From Zingiber officinale (lineage: Eukaryota; Streptophyta; Magnoliopsida; Zingiberales; Zingiberaceae), in the NCBI RefSeq assembly GCF_018446385.1, contig NC_055987.1, positions 11,121,705-11,185,704 of the forward strand: a stretch of DNA of 64,000 nt, written 5' to 3'. The notes beneath the pieces were generated by a model. The model was given only the letters and a program-made list of their open reading frames with translations, made no database searches and had not been told where the DNA came from. The translations under genes were made by a program, and so were the position numbers. Shown here in pieces: positions 1-12,657 of this stretch. Position 1 is the first letter of the stretch. The number at the start of each line of letters is the position of its first letter.

Positions 1-309
1 GAGGGTTGGGCGGTGGCGATCTAAACGGTGGGGCGATGAAAGCTCACTGGTCCGTCGACCCGGTGGCCGATCAAAAAGTCTCACTGGTAATGCGGGGTCA
101 CTGTCCAGCAGGTAGGCCCGTGGCTGTCCGGCTGAGAGACGATGCACTCGTCCGAGACCGCGGCGGGCGGTACTGGCACGGGACCAAGGTCGATGGCGAT
201 GGCGCTTGACGCTCGTCCAAGACCGCGATGGCGGTTAGACCTGGACCCTCCTCGCCCGTAACACATGTGATGTTCTCTTCATCCTCCATTTGCCCCACCC
301 GAACCGCCT

Positions 310-3300
310 TAATTGCTTCTACCGGGCCGAGCGTTGTTTGCCAGTTTTGCATTCGCTCTGCCGTGTCCCTCGTCTTCCTGCAAGCATATCACGCATAGTA
401 TAGGATGTGGGCGGGAGAGAGGGAACATGAACCTTATTCGGCCCTGGGTACGCAACGCTCTTCTAGCTTGTGGGAGCTTCGCGTGCCTTTGCATGCTGGT
501 GTGGTTAATGAACCGGCCCGGGGGCTGTCTCCACCGAGATGCTTGCCTAGCTACTTCGAGTGAGCAGCTCTCCTGGTCGCCAACCCCTGCCTTCCTAACT
601 TTCGCTGATCAGCCTTGTTCCCTGCGTGACCTCTACTGGATTACCCGGCTTTTGCAGCTCTGTAAAATATCCCGCTTGCCCCTACCAAGGGATGCCTCTT
701 TTTTAGAGCCACACCTTGTCATGATTACCCCGCCGCGCTCATCTTTAATAGGTTTATTCTTATGCTGACACCTGTCCGTTGCCTTTATGGTCCACGCTTC
801 CTGACGTCAGTTTCCATACCTTTTTCGTACGCCTCCGTGCTCACTTCCCCTTAGACGGCGCGGGGTGGGTTACCCAAAAAGATACTCGGCCCGAAAAAGA
901 TCGGAGGTGTGGGACAATGCGCCGTCAGTTTCCATACCTTCCCCCAGCGCTGCAGACCCAGCATTGTCCCACACCTCCGATCAACCGGCGACTGCTTCCT
1001 CGCCCACTAGACAGGCTCCTCCTCTCCGTCCTACTCTGCGGCTGCGTGTGACGCGCCATAGCAAACGGACGGCCCCGGTCCCCGCCACTTCTCCTCCACC
1101 TTCACAGCGCCAACGCGTGGTGGTTCTTTCTTCCCCCTCCAAGTCTTCGGGCACGAGCTCGGCTCAGGAGCCAAGTTTGGGTCAGGAACAGACCTATGAC
1201 TTAGAGGTGGTAGGCTCGCCATCAGACCGACTTACTGCGGCGCCACTCCAGAGCGTGATACCTACCCCGCCTTCACCTTCTGATGGCCAACCCCTGGATT
1301 CGCTGACTCCTCCAGCCTCCTCTCCTCTGATGCCAACTAGCTTGGCCGTGCCCATTTCTGAATCGCACTCCCCGGACTGGGCCTTTAGGGCCCTCTGGAA
1401 GCTTCCTTCGGCCGTGCCCGACGACGTGCGTGCCACCTCATCCCTTTTTGGTGGTCGACTTCCACAGGGCCTTGGCCAACTCCTACAGCAATCGGCTCAT
1501 CGGCAGTCGGGAAGCGAATACCCTGGAAGAGCTCGATCAAGTTGTTTGCTCTCCGTCGTGAGTCCCTTTTCCCTCCTTTCCTTTTACGGGCGTGCGTGTG
1601 TGTTTCCATAACCTCCTTTCCCCTCCCATGGGCACTTGCAGACACCTCGGTGAGTTCGGCGTAGTCGCGCCAAGTAGAAGGAGAATGCGCACTCAAGGCC
1701 CGTCTTGAACTGGAACCCCCTTTATCTTCCCAGCCTCCTTGAGCCCTCCTCGAAGGCTGACTCTGGCCTGTGGGCATGGCCCGTGACCGCTCAGGGGCCT
1801 TCGACAGCCTTAAACAAGCGGGCATTGGAGGCGGCCTTAAAGCGAGTGAGTCCTCTTTGGCTTCCAAGTGGGCAATCCGCCGGCGACCTCAATCAAAGAC
1901 CGAAGCGGCGGTTGCCTAGTCCGAATTGGCTCTGCAAGGTCGGAGCTCTGAGATGGGATGCTGAGGCCCAAGCTGGTGTCGTTGGTGGGTGAAACCACCT
2001 AGCTCGGTGGGAAGCCTGCAAGCCCGGCTTCAATCTTTGCGGTGAGCTTTCGCGGCCGGAGGCGGTGTCCCCGCGAGTGAAGCTGGCAGGAGGCTACGCT
2101 ACCAGGACGCCCGGTCGAGCAGGGAGAGCTCGGCGGTGAAGGCCTACCGATTAGCCTATGTTCGTTCTTCCTTTTTCCTTCAGAAGTTGGGGTCTTGGAA
2201 GTTACTTCCTAGTTCTGGAGCTGGTGAGACAAGCTTTCGAACAACAAATTTTATTGTGCATGGCCCACTTACTTGCTGCTTTGTGGACACTCCGTTTTGG
2301 ACACCTTCCCCGGCTGGGATTGGGCTCTTCTTCCAGGCTGCTCCTCCTCCCGCTGCCGCTCCAATTCCCGTAGAGGTGTCTCCCCAGGATCTTCCTGCCG
2401 CCATCCCCGAAGCTTCTAAAGCCCTTGCCCCTCCTCCTGATGAACCAACCGACCCGGCTTCTCCTCAGTCGGTTCCTGACAACCTGTCTCCTCCTTCTCC
2501 GAATGTAATGTAACTAGAACCATGTTATGCCGCTTGCTTTTTGATGCGTTGCTACCGACCCTTCCTTGGTGGTATTTGTGTAATCATACTGACCTCGGTT
2601 TGTTTATCTCCGATTTCCTCTGCAATTCAACAACTGTGCCGCGCCCCCTTCACGTACTTGTAGCTTGTTTTCTGTGGCCAATTAATTGTTGGTTTCGACC
2701 GTGCTCCGCTGATCAGACTTCCCTTGTCTACTTCCCTTTGCTACGTAGCTTCTCCCCCCATCGCTGCCCTTCTACTGCGCCGGTCTGGGCTAAAGGCCAC
2801 CTCCCGTGTCCGTGCCATTCGCTGATTTGACTTATCCGCCTTCTGGGGACCCTTCCGTACACTTTTGTCCTGTTTGAAACAATTTCCTAGGGAAGCGCTT
2901 CGTATATCGAGCCCTTGCCTTTCCCTTAATGCCCCCTGGCTATCTTCTCGAAGCTCATCGCCGAGCGTTCCTCGTCTACTCCAAACCCTGCATCTACCGT
3001 CCGTTGCTGACTTACGAAAATGTCCCGCACCCACCATACCTATAAGTATCATCTGACTCTTTCTTTCACCATCACAGTAGAGCACTCAAACGCCGCCGCC
3101 GCCGACTAATTTCCTCCGAGACCTTGTTGTGATCTGTCCCTTCTCCCTTGGCTTTCCTTTGCGATTGACTTCTCCATCCTCTAAGGTGTTATCTTCCTCC
3201 ATGGCCTCTCCTTCCTGGGCCTCTCTGTTGGCTGAGCATTTCCCAGGTGTTTTAAACTTTGCCGAGTTAGATTGGGATGACCTACGGTACACTTATGAAA

Positions 3301-4870
3301 CTCTCCGCCTTTATCAACCTTCATTTGCTTGTCCTCGTCTTCGTGTACTTTCTTCATCGAGCAATTTGTATCCGGCCTTCGTCTACCTCCACATCCTTTC
3401 CTATCTGGAGTGTGCCGCTACTTCCACATCCCTTAGGTCGGTTAACTCCCGACTCCATAAAGATTCTATGTGGCTTCGTGATACTCTCGTGAGGTTTGAA
3501 GTTTCTGGTCTGCTCCCCTCTTTCCTTGCTTCTCTCCCTCGCCGCGATGGTCTTTTGAATTTCAAGCTCGCAAGCTGTCTTTTCTCCCGTCTTCCCTCCT
3601 CGCTTGGAGGAAAAATTCTTTTTCGGTTCTAGAAGAGACAGTGGCCTATGTGTTGTAACTGAACTTCCTCCTGCGTTGGAAGAGTATCATATGGACCTCT
3701 CCTATGCTGCAGCGGCGACAAGAATGGAGCTTTGGCGCCTAGATCTCGACGAGACCCGTCGGAGATATGCTTTTTTCCGTCTGAATCCCTCCTTCTGGGC
3801 GCGCGCTTCATTGGGTAAATCCGCAGCTCTTCTCTCCTGTTTACGCTTGTTTTATGCAAAGATAACCTTCCGTGTCGGCGCCGTGGAGGCCACATCGTGC
3901 CTCCGATTCGCCTGCCTGCGATCCGGAGATAATGTCTGGGAGTAATCTTGGAGAGGCTACTCCCTACCCCGGCCGTTTTTGGGCAGATTCGACCGTTTCC
4001 GCCCCATCGAAAATCCTCCTCCACTGCCGCTCGGCGGGATCGGGATTACGCTCGGACTAGCCATCGAGCTAGGCGGGTCTTCCGAGGAGCCCCTCGGTCG
4101 CGCAGATCTTCGTCGCGCGGGTCGAAACTTGTCTGTTCGAGGCGTTGCGGGTGACAATGCCACAACCTCCCCTCAGGGCTTACCGCTTTCTGACGACTCC
4201 GGCTCTGACGGTCAGCCCCAACTTCAAAGACGGCGCCGAAGACCAGGTCTGACTTCTCGCAGACTCGATGTTGTTCCCTTATCACTGCGGCGTTCCCTGC
4301 CGTCATCATGGCTGGTTCTAACATCATTTCCTCTTGTTATTGCTGCGTTATTTCCGTGGCAGCCTCCCCCAACCCCTACAGGGGGAGACCCTCTGCATCT
4401 CGTTCCACCCCCATTCCTCAGGAGGAGGACAGCCCCGGTGAGCGACGTAGCCCGGCACCAGGCGAGCCCACTCCCGAGTCGCCTCCTGCTCCTCGCTCGG
4501 GGCCGAGACCCTTCTCAACCGCCGCCCTTCTCCACCGCCCGCCATTGTTATAGGACCACTATCCCTCCTGAGCTCAGGCTCGACGACATGATGTCTCTAC
4601 TAGCGTCTTGGTGATGAAAGGCGGCCTTGGCAGCTTGTGGGCAGAGAGCATGAATAAAATGGGTAGTTTGTCGCCCTTAGCTCAAATGGATAGGTTCTCG
4701 AAGTCTTGGGCTAAAGTAAGTACCTTGTTCCTTTTCCTGAATGCGAGTTTGTTTTAATTGAGGGTCCTTATTCGTGGTCCAGACTCACGCAGAGTCCCTC
4801 GTGTTGAATCAATCCTTCCACACCCTCCATCATGAGAGCAAAGACCTATGGGACAAAGTCTCGAACTAGA
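310..4870 (+). pseudogene. Antisense coding block of the Tat-like element, degraded
   Basis: Between pol and the expected 3' LTR lies about 4.5 kb of GC-rich DNA whose long frames run on the plus strand, opposite to gag-pol. They are rich in Pro, Ser and Arg (865-1611 and 3979-4614 are the clearest). A WKLPSAVPDDVRATSSLFGG stretch near 1400, and splice-like signals near 4.71 kb (GTAAGTACC) and 4.78 kb (GTGGTCCAG), suggest that it was once a spliced gene. Extra antisense ORFs between pol and the 3' LTR, some related to the 'putative gypsy type transposon' domain, are known in Tat elements. I do not recognise the domain with certainty. Degraded, with multiple breaks. Confidence 0.4.
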
Positions 4871-5429
4871 GCTACAACCGAATGATGATCTGACCCGCCC
4901 CCGCCCCCACGTCGAGATTGAGCTCTAACCACCGATGGGGCTCTGATGCGGTCGAGATGAACTCTCAGCGTGTGAAGAAAAAAGGCTGGGCGGGATATCG
5001 AACTACCGCCCACGGTTGGGGAGATTCATCCGAAGATACCACCGCCGGAGAAGGACAATAAACGGAGGCTCGAAAGTTGATGACCCGGTAGAACGGTCAG
5101 CCCTAAGGAGGGCGGTCGGTCTCGGCGACTCTAGCGGAGTGTCTACCGCTTTGTCAACCTATCGGGAGGAGAAGAAGCTCGTTTCGCCAAGTCGAGCGTC
5201 GATCGACTTCCCAATTTCTATCCTGTCAGCACGCTTTGCCATGACCGTGCTACAGGCGGGAGTTATCAGCAAGCCCAACGCTGCAGGCTTCTGAGCTCCA
5301 TCCAGGCAAATTTCTTGAATCATAACCTAATTATTCAAGGCCTTCGGATGAGATTTTTGCTCCTTTCAAATGATCATTACTTAAACTGGGAACTCGTTAC
5401 ATGTACATATGTCTTTTCGAGTTTTCATT

Positions 5430-8400
5430 TGACTATCTTACCGCTTCTACGCCCCTCGTTTGATCCAACCTACGCCACAAAGCCGCCCCTTCAAACTTGA
5501 TAGGGCCGTAGGTAATTAGCACTCCAAGGTCGATCCAACTTCCTTCCTTGAGCATCTTGTAAATAATAGTCTCCGATGCCAATTTCTTGATAACCTTGTA
5601 TGGTCCATCCCATTGAGGAGCCAACTTCGTTACTTCCCCTAAGGGCTTTATCTCGCTTCCAGACCAGATCACCTTCTCCGAAGAATCGAGGGATCACCTT
5701 CCTATTATAGTTCTCTCATCCTCTGCCTGCAAGGCTTCCAACTTGCTATGCTTGCTCACTATGATGAAATCCAGTTCACGGGCACCGCTGCTTGTTTTCT
5801 CCATCGACATCATCCTTCTTCTGGAAGGTATCCCGACCTCAGAGGAACCTCCGCTTCATTACCATAGACCCGATGGAAGGGTGTCGGACTGCCTCTCGGG
5901 CGTCGTATGGTAGGCCCACAAAATGCCCGGAGCTCATCTACCCTGCCTCCCATGTGATCGACTTGACTTTAAGCCGTACTATCTCCCGATTGACCACCTC
6001 GGTCCACCATTACTTTGAGGATGAGCCAGGTGAAGGCCCGAGTTATCGAACCCTTGCACCACCTCATCCTGTGTCCAGTCGAATTGCCATTATCCGATAC
6101 CAACTTGTGAGGTAAGCCAAATCAGCAAAGATATTTTTCCATAGGAACCGGATCACGCATCTTGATGATTACGGCTAAACTCGCTTCTACCCACTTAGAG
6201 AAGTAGTAGTCTCACTACCAACAAGAAGCGCCGGTAGCCATCGGGAAAGGCCCCACGATATCCATACCCCATTGGTCGAAGAAGGGGCTCTGGAACTCGT
6301 AGAAGTTCCTCAAGCTCTGGTACTTCTGGCATGATAGATAAGTATTCACCAACCTCATATTTCTTCGGGTAGGCAAATAACCGGCGTACGGTACCTTTCC
6401 GAGCGGTTCTTCCCCAGATGATTACCACCGGCAATGTATCTCTAAGGCGGTCCGCTTCCTCCATATTCGGGCACTTGAGTAAAGGCTGGAGAAAGACCTT
6501 TGTACAAGTGATCCCAATCATTGCATAAGAGTGGGCTTGCCTCCCGATCATACGCTTCGGGTGGTGGAGGGCTCTTCTTGAAGAAAGCTCATTATGGGCG
6601 CCCAATCAATTACTTCTCCGTGTTATTCAGAAATCTATAAGGCTACAAGGAATAGCTATAGATCGCGATCGTCCATGTACTCGGGAACTAGCCATTTTAG
6701 CCAACTCATCCGCTCTTTCATTTTCAGTTCTAGGAATCTTGTTGACTGTGATCTCCTTGAATTCTCCTTCATCTTTTCATAAGCCTCCTTATAAACTTGC
6801 ATCCTCTCGCTATTCACCCCAAATTGCAGGTTGTCTGCTGAGTTACGGTGAATCGGAATGTATGATATTTCGACTGCCAGCCCCAACATGCCGAGCCGTT
6901 GCAGGCGCACTGTTAGTAGCTTCATATTCTTCCTCATTGTTGGTAGCTCGAAACTTCGCACGACCAACTGCATGATATCTCCTTGTGGGGATATGAGTAA
7001 TGCTCCTACACCACTCCCACGATGGTTAGCCGTCACGTAGATTTTCCGGACCTCTTCCGAGTCCTGGTATACTGCTGTGAAATCCGCCAGAGCCTGTGCT
7101 TTGATTGCGGTTCGAGGCGATATTGTATGTCATACTCCCCAGCTCGCTTGCCCACTTGATAAGCCCCACTTCTACCTTGGTGAGCTCGGCCCCTTGTCTG
7201 TTCGTCCAAGACGGTAATGGGGTGCGCCGAAATCGGCCGGAGACGCCGAGCCATGAGAACAAGTCCATAGACCAACTTCTCGGGCCGATACGAGACTCAC
7301 CCTTCAGATAGATGGTAAAAAATACTGGCCAGTTGTACATTGTCCTCGCTCTTTAACGACACCCACGCCTGGGTAGATGCAAGTAGACCCAAAGAGGTTC
7401 TCCCACAATAAACCTTAACAAGCGGGCAGACTCTAGTCCCGCTTCACTCTTCAAAGGCTGTGCATTCTTCCGTCCATGAAACTTGGCGCTTCCGAGCACT
7501 TTGAAAAAGGCGCGCCTCTATCTCGGATTGGAGATAAATCGGCAAGTGTGTTATCCTGCAGCCGACCTGCGTCTCCTTCGATTTTGAGGGACCCGCATGT
7601 TCGAAGGGCTTGCACTTTCTCGGGGTTGGCCTCTATCCCTCGCTCGGTCACTTCCCTCCTTTGGCCCCGAACAGACATTTCAAGGGATTCACTTCACCCC
7701 ATATTGCCTCGAGTCCCACAAGTTTCTTCTATATCCTTTATCGATTGGCGCCGAGGGACTTGATCAGGATGTCATCAACATAAACCTCTACATTCCGCCC
7801 GATCTGAGCCCGAAGACTTTGTCCATCATCCTTTGGTAGGTAGCCCCAGTCGGAGTCCGAATGGTATGACGGTATAGAAAAGCACCGTCGGCCGTTATGA
7901 AGTTGACCTTCTCCTGGTCTTCCTGGGCTAAGGGTATTTGATGATATCCCGATAAGCGTCCATCATGCATATCCTTTCACAACGTGATGAGTCCACTACC
8001 CGATCGTGGCAGGGATAGCTAGCGTTTTGGGTGACCTTGTTGAGGTCGCGAAAGTCTATCACACCCTCCACTTGTTGTTGGCTTCTTTACCAACACGGCG
8101 TTAGAGAGCCGGGACGCTGCACCTCTCGTACACCTGCTAGTGGCCTCAGCTACGGATAATTTTATTCTTCGTGAAGTTTCTCTTCTTACCTTGGTGTAGC
8201 CTCGGGCATAATATGCAATTTGTGCTCGGCTACGTCCGACCGGGCAACTCCTCGGTGACCAAGCAAAGGCGTCTGGTTGCGGAGCAACGCAACGATTAGC
8301 TCCGCCTTAAGCTCGGAGGTAAGTCAACGCGATGCAGTGATGCTCTCCGATCTGTCGTGCTTGGAGCCTCCTCCCAAGAAATCGGTTCTTCATGATAGGT

Positions 8401-9000
8401 AGCGGTTCCTCTTGGATAGCGTGTACTCCCCATCTTGCGTCCTCCGGCTTTTGCGCGCCTCTACTCGGACCATGTCTATGTAGCAGCCACGAGCATTACC
8501 GCTCCCTTGACCTCCCACCGGCACGCTGCGAGGAACTTGATCTTACGGTGAAGCGTGGAAGCGGCGGAACTCATGCGGTGGCCTTCCCAGATAACGTTGT
8601 AGGAAGAAGGTGAATCCACCACAATGAAAGTGCTCCTCCGCTGGCGCCATGGCTCGTGCCCATGGAAATGGCCGACAGTCGACCCATGGGCTTGACTTCA
8701 TTACTGAACCGTGTGGTTACATTGGAGCTCATCGGATCTCATCTCCTCAAACGCTCGAATAAAATGTTGGCCGAGCTCCGGGATCCACAAACCCGAGTCA
8801 CTCGGCTATTAGCAACAGAAGTGAGCGTCATCGTGCGAGCTCTAAACCCTCCAAGTCTTGGGGCGGCGAGGAGGGACCGGATGCAGCAGCTGCGCATCCC
8901 ACCCCCACATAATCGCGGCTATGTGCTTCTGAGCCCGAGTCCCGTCGGTGGGCCCTCCGAGATCATACCGATCTCTCATGCACACGTTGCCCGATTATCA
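5430..9000 (-). pseudogene. pol remains (RT, RNase H, integrase) of the Tat-like element
   Basis: Minus-strand fragments appear in the order expected of a Ty3/gypsy pol. Reverse transcriptase lies at about 7.5-8.2 kb (fingers/palm word LSGYHQIPLAQEDQEKVNF). RNase H-like segments lie at about 6.65-7.35 kb. An integrase zinc-finger-like stretch lies at about 6.2-6.6 kb, and the integrase C-terminal tail (KLAPQWDGPYKVIKKL) at about 5.45-5.7 kb. Two separate RNase H-like stretches fit the Tat lineage, which is known for a second RNase H. Many breaks; a fossil. Confidence 0.7.
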
Positions 9001-9429
9001 AGTTCTCGGCCTCCTCGGTCTCGGGGCCGACAGCTAGATGGGCCACTAGGTCGGTAGGGCTGCCGCTGGAGCACGCATGTGCTGCGTTCTTCCTCCATTC
9101 TACTGTGTTGAGGCGCCCGGCGGAGGCAAGCCTTCGCACTCGTCGGAATCCGAGCGCGTGGAAGCGATTCGAGATCGTGTCTGCGACCCGATGATATGTG
9201 GAATATGGTGCTCCCCTTGGCACGCGCTTGTATGGCGAGCGACTGGTGAGCTCCGTCCGCGCTCGCTAGGGCGCTTTGGGCTGAATCTGCCTTGGAAGGG
9301 CTGGGGTGGTTGGGTGCTCTTCTTTGTCCGTGGATCCTTGATGTCCAACCTTCGGGCCGCTTGGGCTTCCTCCACTTTGATGTACACGAGGCTTTCTCTA
9401 CCATGTCGTCAAAACTCCCGGCGGGGTTT

Positions 9430-10030
9430 TGATGAGATCTGAAGAATTCCCTCTCGCAATCCGTGGGAGAAGGCGCTCATCGATATCTCGGAGGTGGCGG
9501 AGGGCGTCGTTGGCTACTGATCAATCGATTGATGTAGCTTCAGGGCTCGATTGACTCTGCTGAGAGCAAAAAGACAATGGTCGATTTTCGGTACTTGCGA
9601 TTGCTGGCGAAACGGCGTAGGAAGGCCGTTTGAAGTCCCTGAAGCACCGATGGATTCTGGGGCAATCCATCGAACCACTTTTGCGCCGATCCGGATAGAG
9701 TGTGCAGGAAGACTCGGCATTTGGCGACATCGCTATATTGATACAATATAGCCGCGTTCTTGAACTTTCTCGGATGCTCCTCCGGGTCCTTGCTCCCATC
9801 ATATTCTCATGTTTGGGGCTCGGTAACCCCTCGGCAAGCTTTCTTTTAAGATCTGGTCGAGAAATGTACCTTATCGTCGGGATCTTGCGGTCTTGACCAG
9901 GATCACGGCCTTCCCTTTCCTGAATCAGGCGGGTGTGAGAGCTTCGCGAGGCTAGCGGCTCCTCCTTCTTTGGACTATGCCGCGAGGCCCCGATGATAAT
10001 TGCGACGGGGCTCTCGGAATGAAGCACGTG
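9430..10030 (-). pseudogene. gag remains of the Tat-like element
   Basis: Minus-strand frames here read like the retrotransposon gag capsid region: a stretch with SGSAQKWFDGLPQNPS followed by LQTAFLRRFASNRKYRK is typical of plant Ty3/gypsy gag. The segment lies just inside the primer-binding site, as expected for gag. It is broken in several places and cannot be a working protein. Confidence 0.65.
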
Positions 10031-10237
10031 GAAGTTCTTCCGGCTGCTTCCTCTTTGAGCTCCTGTCGGAGCTAGTTCTTTGGATGCCTCGGGGCTAGGC
10101 GGGTCAAGCGTGTGTCTTTCGGAGGCGGCTTGCTTCCTAACCTCCTTGAAAAGCTCGTATTCCCCAGATCATAGTCACGTTGATCCTCGGCTGCAGAGCT
10201 AGTCCTCCATCTTCACGCCTCCGAGCAGGCTCTTGTG

Positions 10238-10255
10238 TTCCCAGGCGGGCGCCAA
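10238..10255 (-). other. Primer-binding site of the Tat-like element
   Basis: Read on the minus strand, TTTGGCGCCCGCCTGGGAAC follows the LTR end after a few bases. Plant Tat elements carry a very similar TTGGCGCCGTCTGTGGGAA-type primer site. This fixes the direction of the element and the inner edge of its 5' LTR. The exact tRNA is not assigned. Confidence 0.6.
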
Positions 10256-10258
10256 ATT

Positions 10259-11368
10259 TGATCCCGTCCCGGGGCCGAGCATCGAGGCCGGTCGCGGTGG
10301 ATCAGGCGGCGAGAGAAGTCGCGGCGTGGGGTCTCCCACGGGTGGGCCGACGCCTGTGACCCCGCAGCTCTCACACTAGCGATCTCCCTTCTCACGTTAG
10401 GGACCGAAACCCAAGGAAAAGTCTCCGGATCGGCCCTCCGGCGCTCAAGTCAGTTTCTTTCCCAGAAAGAAGAAGAGAAGGAAAACAGTTGTGGAAAGAA
10501 GTGACGAGAGGTGTGTGGCGTACTGCACGTCGAGGGCTTTCTCCTTTTGCGTCCTCTCACACGCCGCCTCCCGGTGAAAATGGTCCTTTAGGGCCATCTC
10601 CGTACATAAGACTTGGTTCATGTCCTTTTGATATTTTCTTTGAGCATACTTAGGGTTAGGAACTTATCATTACAAGATTATTAACTATGGGAGGGCATCT
10701 TTTCTTTGAGAACCTCCGCCTTCGCCCGCATCGTTGGTATGTAATGATTATCCCTCAAGGACCGTTGAGATTCTCCGCTCCCGTATTGCTTAGCTCCTCC
10801 GATTTATTGTGTCCCCGTACCAGGCTGCACCTGTGGTTCGCATTTCCGGGCCTCCAACTCGCGATGCAGCCTTCTAACTTGTCTAGACATAGCTACCGCG
10901 ATCTTCAACCCGCATCCCGCGCTTTGACTTCACGGCCTCAACAGTGTGGCAGCACGCTCCAGACCTATGCCAACCGACCCATTGGCCTATACTTCCAGTT
11001 CTTGGCCTCGCTAGCTCTCACTGAACAGCTTGCATCACTTTGTACTTCCTCCGGCCCCTCCACTGCTCGGCCTACGGGCTGCACCCCACCCATTGGCCTA
11101 TACTTCGTTCTTGGCCTCTGCTTAGCTCTAAATCCGACTTGCATCCTCGCACTTTGTACTTCTGGCCCCCTCTCGCAGGTGGGAGTGCTGGCTCGCTTTC
11201 AGCCTCGCTGATCCGACATGCCTCCACTTTGGTTAACTGCAGCCACTGCAGGCCGCTGCCTTTTTGACCGCCAATCAGCCATGACTATTGACCACCACCT
11301 TCTCGTGACTTTTGACCGCCACACGGCCTTGACTTTTCTCTCGGGCCCCTCCGTTACCAACCGTATCA
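10259..11368 (-). repeat. Candidate 5' LTR of the Tat-like element
   Basis: On the plus strand the segment starts TGATCCCGTCCC directly beside the primer-binding site and can be closed at CCAACCGTATCA, which gives TGAT...ATCA ends as expected for an LTR. The inner boundary is well supported by the primer site. The outer boundary is chosen only because of the matching ends, and without the partner LTR it cannot be confirmed. The next five bases are GTAGT and would be the target duplication. Confidence 0.5.
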
Positions 11369-12007
11369 GTAGTCATTATAAATATCAATCTTAATCAATA
11401 GCCATCTTCGCTATAAAAGGGTAGTATAGTGCACAGAATGACAGAATATTTGCACGAGTTCCAAAAAGGGTTGGAAATTTGAATTGAATTATCACACTGT
11501 CAAACAATTTAAATAGATTAAATTAAAATTTTATTAACTTATTTAAAAATGAGTCTACACGTGTCACCCTGTGAGTTATGGATTCAGACAAGATGAGGCG
11601 GGGTGGACTCGAGTTGGTCCGTGGATTGAGAAGGAAATTTTTTTCTTCGAAATTTGGATTATGGATTATGATGGTATAATGTATAATTTTTAATAAAAAT
11701 TATAATTTTTTTTTCGTTTCAATTGCTTTAGTTAATAGGTATACGTGTGAAATAAAAAATTAGGAATTAAACAAAAATAATTAAGAATTTTTCTAGAAAT
11801 ATTTATTCATTAAACATCAAATTCAATGAATTGTAAAAAAAAACCTATATATTTTTTTGTTATAGTTTTTTTAAGATGGCCTGATTGAACTGAGAATTTC
11901 TCAGCACATCCGTCGAATGATGAATTTTTGGCGAGCCACATGTTCCATCACAGATGAGCATGTTTAACAGCCCTAGGTTAGATCATATTGAATTTATTAT
12001 ATACAAC
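11369..12007. other. AT-rich intergenic stretch, no gene seen
   Basis: This stretch lies between the Tat-like LTR and the SINE. A TATA-like CTATAAAAG sits near 11.41 kb, but no reading frame follows it. Nothing else was recognised. Confidence 0.5.
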
Positions 12008-12021
12008 CTTATCCTATATTA

Positions 12022-12193
12022 GAAGGGGAGTCTTGACGCAATAGTAAAATTATTATTTTATAATTAAAAGATCACGAATTCGAATCCTGAAAACAATCTC
12101 TTATAAAAACAGGATAAAATTGGATACAATAAATATTTCTTCGGGACCTCGTATAGCAAGAACTTCATACATCAAACTATCCTTTTTTTTAAT
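12022..12193 (+). mobile_element. Au SINE, complete copy
   Basis: A 172-bp tRNA-derived SINE. It starts GAAGGGGAGTCTTGACGCAA, matching the conserved start of the plant Au SINE family. It has a box-A-like GACGCAATAGTAAAA, a box-B-like ATTCGAATCC, the internal words ACAATCTCTTATAAAAACAG and GGGACCTCGTATAGC, and a short T-run at the 3' end, as Au elements do. It is flanked by a perfect 14-bp target duplication CTTATCCTATATTA at 12008-12021 and 12194-12207. Au SINEs are non-coding and mobilised in trans by LINE enzymes. The intact duplication suggests modest age, although the body has drifted from the consensus. Confidence 0.85.
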
Positions 12194-12657
12194 CTTATCC
12201 TATATTATAAAAGGTTATTTCTCATATCAGTGATCTCCAGATCATACAACAACAATCTTTGTTATTATTTGCATAAAAAAGGTTATTTAAGAAAGATTTG
12301 TAATTGATATTTATTTACTTCAATTTACAAAAAAACAAAAGTTGGGTAGGCAATAGAATCAAAGCTCAATGAGTAGATTGGTACTCTTTAGGAGTCCGGA
12401 AAAGACATCTAATCCATAGGAATTATGGCAAGTTTGAAATGTAAAAAGTAGTCCAAAAAAAAAAGAGCATCAGTTTCTGCTAAACAGTTGAAAAAGTTCC
12501 ATCAAAGCCTTAGGAAAGCAATGAAATCCAGTGACAAGAGCCAAAAGGAACAGTTGCATTATATTTATCACCTTCAAAGTTTTAGTACAATGACTATACG
12601 TTAGAAACATTGGCAAACCTTTCTAAACAACATGAATTGATACAATTCCATCAATGG

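Larger units (their letters stand above)
1..11368 (-). mobile_element. Ty3/gypsy retrotransposon, Tat-like lineage, eroded, cut by window edge
   Basis: A fossil LTR retrotransposon read on the minus strand. Seen in order from its 5' end (right): a candidate 5' LTR, a primer-binding site, gag remains, then pol remains with reverse transcriptase, RNase H and integrase, and then about 5 kb of GC-rich sequence with plus-strand reading frames. The pol words (for example GYHQIPLAQEDQEKVNF in RT, and KLAPQWDGPYKV in the integrase tail), a second RNase H-like stretch, and a primer site resembling those of plant Tat elements point to the Tat lineage. The coding parts are broken in many places (well over ten breaks), so the copy is old. 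The 3' LTR is not recognised and probably lies left of the window. Lineage is inferred from motifs; superfamily is secure. Confidence 0.8.

Noticed and set aside
1385-1867. Minus-strand frame of 160 codons as a gene
   Set aside because: It lies opposite the Pro/Ser-rich plus-strand block and has no recognisable motif; probably a shadow of GC-rich sequence.
11400-11450. TATAAAAG near 11.41 kb as a gene promoter
   Set aside because: No reading frame or conserved sequence follows on the plus strand.
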